Of a stretch of 64,000 nt of DNA, positions 59,830 through 64,000 are shown piece after piece. A program made the translations under genes and the position numbers. The notes under the pieces were generated by a model. It did no database searches, was not told the DNA's origin, and was given only the letters and a program-made list of their open reading frames with translations. Origin of the DNA: Limnoglobus sp043757025 (GTDB lineage Bacteria > Planctomycetota > Planctomycetia > Gemmatales > Gemmataceae); NCBI GenBank assembly GCA_043757025.1, contig JAYVQG010000110.1, forward strand, positions 1 through 64,000, written 5' to 3'. Each line of letters begins with the position of its first letter. Position 1 is the stretch's first letter.

Positions 59830-59903
59830 TGCACTTGGAGGGAGTCGAACCCCCAACCTACGGTGCCGAAGACCGTTGCTCTATCCAGTTGAGCTACAAG
59901 TGC
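59830..59903 (-). tRNA. tRNA-Arg (TCG)
   Basis: Read on the minus strand: acceptor GCACTTG/CAAGTGC, D-arm GCTC/GAGC, anticodon stem ACGGT/ACCGT with loop CTTCGGC (anticodon TCG, codon CGA), and T-arm GGGGG/CTCCC with TTCGA. 74 nt, no encoded CCA. Confidence 0.93.
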
Positions 59904-59949
59904 GTCCGAATAGCTTACGATCCGTGGGCGTTGCGATCAATGGCGCGGC

Positions 59950-62214
59950 TTATTCCTTCTTCATTTCCATCTTCTCTTCTTCCTTTTTCTCCTCGATTTC
60001 GAGCTTCCACTCGAGGCCGAGCGCGACGTGTTTGTGCATCTTCGCCAGGACTTCCCACGGGGTGCCTTTGTGGTCGACGGTCATCTTTTCGAGCGTTTCC
60101 CGAGCGGCGTCGGCTTTCTCCATCACGTCTTTTTTGCTAAGCATTTTGCCGACGGTAGTCAGTCGCCAAACCGGTTCACCACCCTTGTCGCTTTTGGGTA
60201 CGGAATCGGTGCGGATTTTTGCGAGCGCGAGGTTGTATTCGTGCGTGTATGCCCAACGCATCTGAATCTGCGCGAGGGCGTATTGATACATCGCGAGCCA
60301 CTTCTTGGACTTCTCTGCTTCGAGCATCTTGCCGGCTGCTTCGAGCGCGATGAGTTGTTCTTCGAGTGCGAGGATCAGCTTGGCGGGCACGACCTGTTCG
60401 GCGGCAATTTCCTTCTTAAACTTGTCGTCGGCGGCCCCGCTGAACGACTCGCGCAGTCCGTCTTCGCCGAACGACCACTTCTCGCGGATGAGGTTCAGTG
60501 CCTCGATCGTCGCTTTACGAACGGGGTACTTCTCGCCGTTTTTCAGAATGTCTTCATCGGTCACGCCATCGGACTGATAGTCCTTCATTTTGTCGGCCGC
60601 GAACGGGTAAACCTGCCCCAGTGACGGGGGAATGTCGAGGTCTTTGCGAATGCCCGGCAATGTGGCGGCGAGTTGAATCATCTTCATCACATCGTCGGGG
60701 TTGACACCCTTCGGTGCGGTCGGCCAGTCGAAGCGCGTCGCCAGCGGTTCGTCTTTGTTGTAAGGCACAACGGCGGCTTCGGTGCCACTGAGTTTCACCG
60801 TCTGGACGATCTTGCCATCGCGTGGCGTCGTCAGTTGGGCTTTCAAATACTCGGCCCAAGCGGCTACGGGAATCGGGCTATCGGGTGTCGGTGGTAATGC
60901 TTTGTCGATCTTCTTCTTTTCGGACATGCCTCGGAATGCGGTCAGAAACTCGCTGCCCGATTCGTTGACTTCCTGCGCGTTTTCGCCGGCCGATGCGCTC
61001 GTAATCACTTGAACGCCAGGTGGGGGCGCGTGGAGGAGTTCCGCGAGTTTGGCGCTCATCGGTTCGCTGCCGGGCTTGGCCGCCCCGAACTGCGGGTTGA
61101 ACCGGCAGACGTCGAACAGCACGACTTTTTGTTGCGCCTTGCACGCCGCCAGTTTCGCGTAAAAATCGTCGAGCGGAATCAGTGTTTCGGCTACGCCAGG
61201 TTCGCCTTCGACGGGAACGAGATACGCCTTGTCTTCGATTACGACGGCGTGGCCACCGAAGTAAATCGCGATGCGATCTTGGGCGCGGCTCGTGTTGAAG
61301 AACTGCTCGAAGGTTTGTTGCACGACCGACTTGATCGGCGGGCGGAAGTCTTTGCCACCCGAGGAATCGGTGAGTGCGAAAATCTGGCTGTTCTCTTTCA
61401 CGCTCGGCACACGCAACTCGAAGCCGAGCTTGTTGGCGGTGCGCGTCGGCATGTCTTCGCCGCGACCGTTCGAGCCGGGTGCGATGTTGTTGAAGTAGAC
61501 GTATTTCGAGATATGCACGAAGAGAACGCGGCGCGGGAACGGGTCGGCGAGTGCAGCGAGGCCACCCGGTTTGGCATCACCCGGCGTCTTGTTCGGCACG
61601 TCCGGCGTGGCGTTCGTCGGCGTCACTTTCGTCTGCTTGTTTTTCTCGATTTCTTTCATGAGGTAGAACCCGCCACCGAGCAGGCCGCCACACAAGATCA
61701 ACACGACGATGGCACCGACCCATTTGCTACTGCCACCGCGGCGATACTTTCCTCGACGCGGCGATGCCTCATCGTCTTCGACGGGGAATTGTCCATCCAT
61801 CGGCACGACGGGTGCCTGCGTGAACGGGTAGTTCGGGGCATACGCGCCGGGCTGTTGTTGCGGGTTCGGGTAGCCGGGGTATTGCGGCGGGCCACCGTAG
61901 CCGGGCTGAGGGTAACCCCCCTGCGGCGGATACTGCGGCGGACCGTAGCCGGGCGGCGCGACGGGCATTTCAGTTGCGGGTGGGGCATAGACGGGAAACG
62001 GTATAACAGGCGTGGGGTTGGTAGTTGGCGGATTGCCGGGGCTAACGGCCGTCGGTTCGGTTGCGACGGGGCTACCCATTGGCGGCGTACCTTTGCGCCG
62101 CGCTTGGACCGCCGTGCCGCACTTCTTGCACTTCAATGCACGTTCGGCCCAGTCGATCGGAATCCGAAGGACATTGCGACATCCGGGGCACGTGGCTTGA
62201 ACTGTGGCTGTCAT
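59950..62214 (-). CDS. Membrane-anchored caspase-like protein with N-terminal zinc ribbon
   Basis: The protein has 754 residues from the ATG at 62214, with GAGGAG 9 nt upstream. A zinc ribbon has C9, C12 (CPGC) and C29, C32 (CKKC). A Pro/Gly/Tyr/Gln-rich linker spans about 45-145, a transmembrane helix is at 166-187, and the caspase-like p20 domain starts near 228. The candidate dyad is H322 in AIYFGGHAVV and C370 in VVLFDVCRFN. A mainly helical C-terminal half runs to a Glu/Lys-rich tail (EEKKEEEKMEMKKE). Targets unknown. The topology would place the protease domain opposite the zinc ribbon. Confidence 0.85.
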   Translation of the reverse strand: MTATVQATCPGCRNVLRIPIDWAERALKCKKCGTAVQARRKGTPPMGSPVATEPTAVSPGNPPTTNPTPVIPFPVYAPPATEMPVAPPGYGPPQYPPQGGYPQPGYGGPPQYPGYPNPQQQPGAYAPNYPFTQAPVVPMDGQFPVEDDEASPRRGKYRRGGSSKWVGAIVVLILCGGLLGGGFYLMKEIEKNKQTKVTPTNATPDVPNKTPGDAKPGGLAALADPFPRRVLFVHISKYVYFNNIAPGSNGRGEDMPTRTANKLGFELRVPSVKENSQIFALTDSSGGKDFRPPIKSVVQQTFEQFFNTSRAQDRIAIYFGGHAVVIEDKAYLVPVEGEPGVAETLIPLDDFYAKLAACKAQQKVVLFDVCRFNPQFGAAKPGSEPMSAKLAELLHAPPPGVQVITSASAGENAQEVNESGSEFLTAFRGMSEKKKIDKALPPTPDSPIPVAAWAEYLKAQLTTPRDGKIVQTVKLSGTEAAVVPYNKDEPLATRFDWPTAPKGVNPDDVMKMIQLAATLPGIRKDLDIPPSLGQVYPFAADKMKDYQSDGVTDEDILKNGEKYPVRKATIEALNLIREKWSFGEDGLRESFSGAADDKFKKEIAAEQVVPAKLILALEEQLIALEAAGKMLEAEKSKKWLAMYQYALAQIQMRWAYTHEYNLALAKIRTDSVPKSDKGGEPVWRLTTVGKMLSKKDVMEKADAARETLEKMTVDHKGTPWEVLAKMHKHVALGLEWKLEIEEKKEEEKMEMKKE

Positions 62215-62528
62215 CGCGGCCATCTCCTCGCTCGGTAAGAGCATCCCTGTTGGACCCATTCTAGTTCATAGAGTTCCGCGAAACAGATTTTGCCAAATTC
62301 GATTCTCGCAAGGCGCGAATCCTGCGAGTTCACACGCCCATTCGCTCGGCGATGTTTTGCAGTATGAGGCGGTCCGAATCGGGGCGTTTGGCCGATTGCG
62401 GGTGAGTTCGTGAGACGCGGTACCTGCATTTCGTGCGGAACGATCATTCGCGTTGATTTCCTGTAAGAACCGAGGTAGGATGTCGATATAGATGTTAAGA
62501 ATCTTCCGCGTCTCAGTTCGAGATCATC
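62215..62528. other. Divergent intergenic region, caspase gene to small secreted protein
   Basis: About 310 bp that should carry promoters for both directions. No confident promoter, RNA gene or repeat seen. Confidence 0.5.
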
Positions 62529-62939
62529 GTGCGACTATGTTTAGCGATACTCGTGGCACTCACAAACGCGGCGGGACCGTGGTTGTGTTGTTGTGCGTTC
62601 GCCGCAACGGTCGTTCGCCCGATCCAGGCCACTCAGTTCGCTAACGTACCAGTCAGCAAAATCGCCGTGTGCCCGCACTGTCGCACGACGAACGACGACA
62701 AAAACCAAACGCCGATTCCGAAGCCTGTAGAGCCGATTCGCCATTGTATGCCGGGAGTCACGCCCGTGATTCCTGCGGTCAGCAGTGCGGTCGATAATTT
62801 GCCAACCGTGCCGTTTACCGTCTGGGAAGCGACTGTTATTACGCAGACGGTGAATGCGACCGTCTACGTTCACGTCCGACTGACACCGTTGCTCACCTCC
62901 GATGAACGGGTCCGTACGCATCATGTAATGACCTGTTAA
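62529..62939 (+). CDS. Small secreted protein of unknown function
   Basis: The protein has 136 residues and starts at GTG. A signal peptide (MRLCLAILVALTNAAGPWLCCCAFA) has a triple cysteine near its end, followed by a CPHC pair near residue 48 and a C-terminal cysteine. No ribosome binding site is obvious, which lowers confidence. No family recognised. Confidence 0.55.
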   Translation: MRLCLAILVALTNAAGPWLCCCAFAATVVRPIQATQFANVPVSKIAVCPHCRTTNDDKNQTPIPKPVEPIRHCMPGVTPVIPAVSSAVDNLPTVPFTVWEATVITQTVNATVYVHVRLTPLLTSDERVRTHHVMTC

Positions 62940-63046
62940 AAAACTCGATCGATTGCTATCTGTTTCCGTTACACATACTGTTGCGATCGGAATTCTCCCA
63001 TCTCAACAATCGTTTCTTTCACTCTTTTCCACAGGATCTGACTCAA

Positions 63047-63361
63047 ATGATCGCAAAATTGCTCTTCACACTGTTCGCTGCGGTTTCGGGCATCGGTGGC
63101 GTCTATATGTACAGCAGCTCGCAGGGTACTTCTGCAAGCTCGGGCTGCTGCGCGGAACATGCCCCCTGCTGCGACCCGCCCTCGGCCTGTTGCGGTTCGG
63201 CCGCTGCCGACTGCTGCGAAGTCAGCGCCGCTTGCTGCGAAACGCAATCGGCTTGCTGCACCAGCGAAAAGACCGCCGTCAAGGCGACCAAAAAGTCGTG
63301 CTGCGCAACCGGCGGCGACTGCTGCTTCGACGGTTCCATTTGCTGCGATGCAGTTAAGTAA
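63047..63361 (+). CDS. Exported cysteine-pair-rich small protein
   Basis: The protein has 104 residues from the ATG at 63047, with AGGA about 10 nt upstream. After a hydrophobic leader (IAKLLFTLFAAVSGIGGVYM) there are nine vicinal Cys-Cys pairs in about 70 residues, spaced mainly every 5-8 residues (APCCD, SACCG, ADCCE, AACCE, SACCT) with a Lys-rich break before the last three. The pattern suggests metal binding or a disulfide-stapled structure. No family recognised. Confidence 0.7.
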   Translation: MIAKLLFTLFAAVSGIGGVYMYSSSQGTSASSGCCAEHAPCCDPPSACCGSAAADCCEVSAACCETQSACCTSEKTAVKATKKSCCATGGDCCFDGSICCDAVK

Positions 63362-63382
63362 CATCGTGTGAATCACACGCGG

Positions 63383-63413
63383 CGAGGCGGCCAATCGGTC
63401 GCCTCGTTCGTTT
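63383..63413 (+). terminator. Terminator-like hairpin after the cysteine-pair gene
   Basis: CGAGGCG (63383-63389) pairs with CGCCTCG (63400-63406) and is followed by the T-rich sequence TTCGTTTCC. It could serve the plus-strand gene. Confidence 0.5.
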
Positions 63414-63422
63414 CCTACCAGG

Positions 63423-63680
63423 TCATTTCCGTTTCAGTTGATAGGCATCACTGGCATTCGCACTGAATACTCGCGCGGCCACGGCTTCCCCCTTTTCTGC
63501 GAGATACTTTGACGCCAAGTCGTGAACGGTTGCGAACGGTGCGTACAAATTGCTGACGGGCCAGTTGCTGCCAAACACGAGCTTCTCTTCGCCGAACGCC
63601 GCCCAGACCGCATCTATGGCACGGCGGTAAAAATCGAGTGTATACGCGAACGCGATTTTACCCTCTGGTTCGACTGCGAC
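63423..63680 (-). pseudogene. C-terminal remnant of an amidohydrolase-family gene
   Basis: The minus-strand frame of 86 codons encodes AYTLDFYRRAIDAVWAAFGE, KLVFGSNWPVSNLYAPFATV and ends SANASDAYQLKRK. This matches the C terminus of TIM-barrel amidohydrolases (the FGSxWPV motif of lactonase-like members). Upstream the frame runs into a stop at 63681-63683 and the rest of the enzyme is missing, so this is a truncated relic. Confidence 0.75.
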
Positions 63681-63734
63681 TCAATTGACACCCCCTTGAT
63701 CTTGCACGAAGCGTTGAAACCATTGAGGTGATTC

Positions 63735-64000
63735 ATGTTCGGTTTGTTTGCCGCGAGTTGTCCACTTTCGACGAATGAAAAAGTTTGGGTCGAACGGCGG
63801 ATGCGCTGGTTCGCCGATCAGTTCGGCATCGATCGGATTCGGAACGCACGAGTGATCTTACCGACGGATGAGTTCTTTCCGGATCGCTACGAAGCGGACG
63901 AAGCCAGCGCGAGAAAGTGCCTCGACCGCATGTGCGCATATATGAGTATCGATCCCGCCACGATCACGCTGGAAGTACTGGAAGACGATCAGATGATCGG
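63735..64000 (+). CDS. Hypothetical protein, cut by the window end
   Basis: The first 88 codons of a gene from the ATG at 63735, with GAGGTG 6 nt upstream. The sequence begins MFGLFAASCPLSTNEKVWVE and is soluble and charged, without a signal peptide. No family recognised from this fragment. Confidence 0.7.
   Translation, partial: MFGLFAASCPLSTNEKVWVERRMRWFADQFGIDRIRNARVILPTDEFFPDRYEADEASARKCLDRMCAYMSIDPATITLEVLEDDQMI

Noticed and set aside
63681..63683. In-frame TGA (minus strand) upstream of the amidohydrolase remnant as a second selenocysteine codon
   Set aside because: Sequence beyond it shows no amidohydrolase similarity and the position is not a known redox site; truncation is simpler.

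Overview
The window looks like a chromosomal segment of a planctomycete, most likely in or near the Gemmataceae. The evidence is the family content: DUF1501 proteins with Tat-type leaders, a PSCyt1/DUF1549/DUF1553 protein next to one of them, a double-DUF1080 protein, an exosortase polysaccharide locus, a caspase-like protein with a zinc ribbon, WD40 and leucine-rich repeat proteins of the type expanded in Gemmata, a planctomycete-type EF-Tu switch I, and long extensions on SecE, NusG and L1. Most of the DNA is GC-rich. A few modules are clearly AT-richer.

Layout: 1-7651 carries a short tandem repeat, a secreted DUF1080 protein, a large nested palindrome, a Tat-exported Gfo/Idh/MocA oxidoreductase and an overlapping biotin operon bioB-bioF-bioDA with BioD and BioA fused. 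7669-15252 is a minus-strand block: DUF1501, the PSCyt1/DUF1549/DUF1553 protein, a crotonase with a degenerate FadB-like tail, and a WD40 protein. 15327-27050 mixes purC, an FHA protein, a 1332-residue orphan, purN, a cupin-like secreted protein, dnaK and pheA. 27051-29199 is an AT-rich EcoRV-like restriction-modification (RM) module inserted at the 3' end of pheA and flanked by two 222-bp copies of the ACT-domain segment of pheA. 29278-35397 is an exosortase/polysaccharide operon (exosortase, Wzz/kinase-like protein, EpsI, sugar transferase, GT2). It ends in a peroxiredoxin-like gene whose in-frame TGA replaces the first cysteine of the CxxC motif and is followed by a SECIS-like hairpin, so it is a selenoprotein candidate. 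35394-40350 holds a small membrane protein, a purine nucleoside phosphorylase, a leucine-rich repeat protein, a DRG/Obg-type GTPase, a RicT-like PSP1 protein and two small proteins.

40497-56096 is the conserved translation/transcription block: tRNA-Thr(TGT), Tyr(GTA), Gly(TCC), Thr(GGT), tuf, tRNA-Trp, secE, nusG, rplK, rplA, rplJ, rplL, rpoB, rpoC. Directly after rpoC sits a second accessory module (a membrane protein plus a trypsin-like protease) flanked by two copies of the rpoC 3' end and its terminator. This is the same architecture as the pheA/RM insertion. 58569-64000 has another DUF1501 protein, tRNA-Arg(TCG), the caspase-like protein, two small cysteine-containing secreted proteins, an amidohydrolase remnant and a gene cut by the window end.

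The observations most worth following are the selenocysteine candidate (34855-35397), the EcoRV-like system with a long duplication of its target (26829-29199), and the parallel duplication around the rpoC protease module (56075-58520). No database search was possible. Family names come from recognising motifs by eye.
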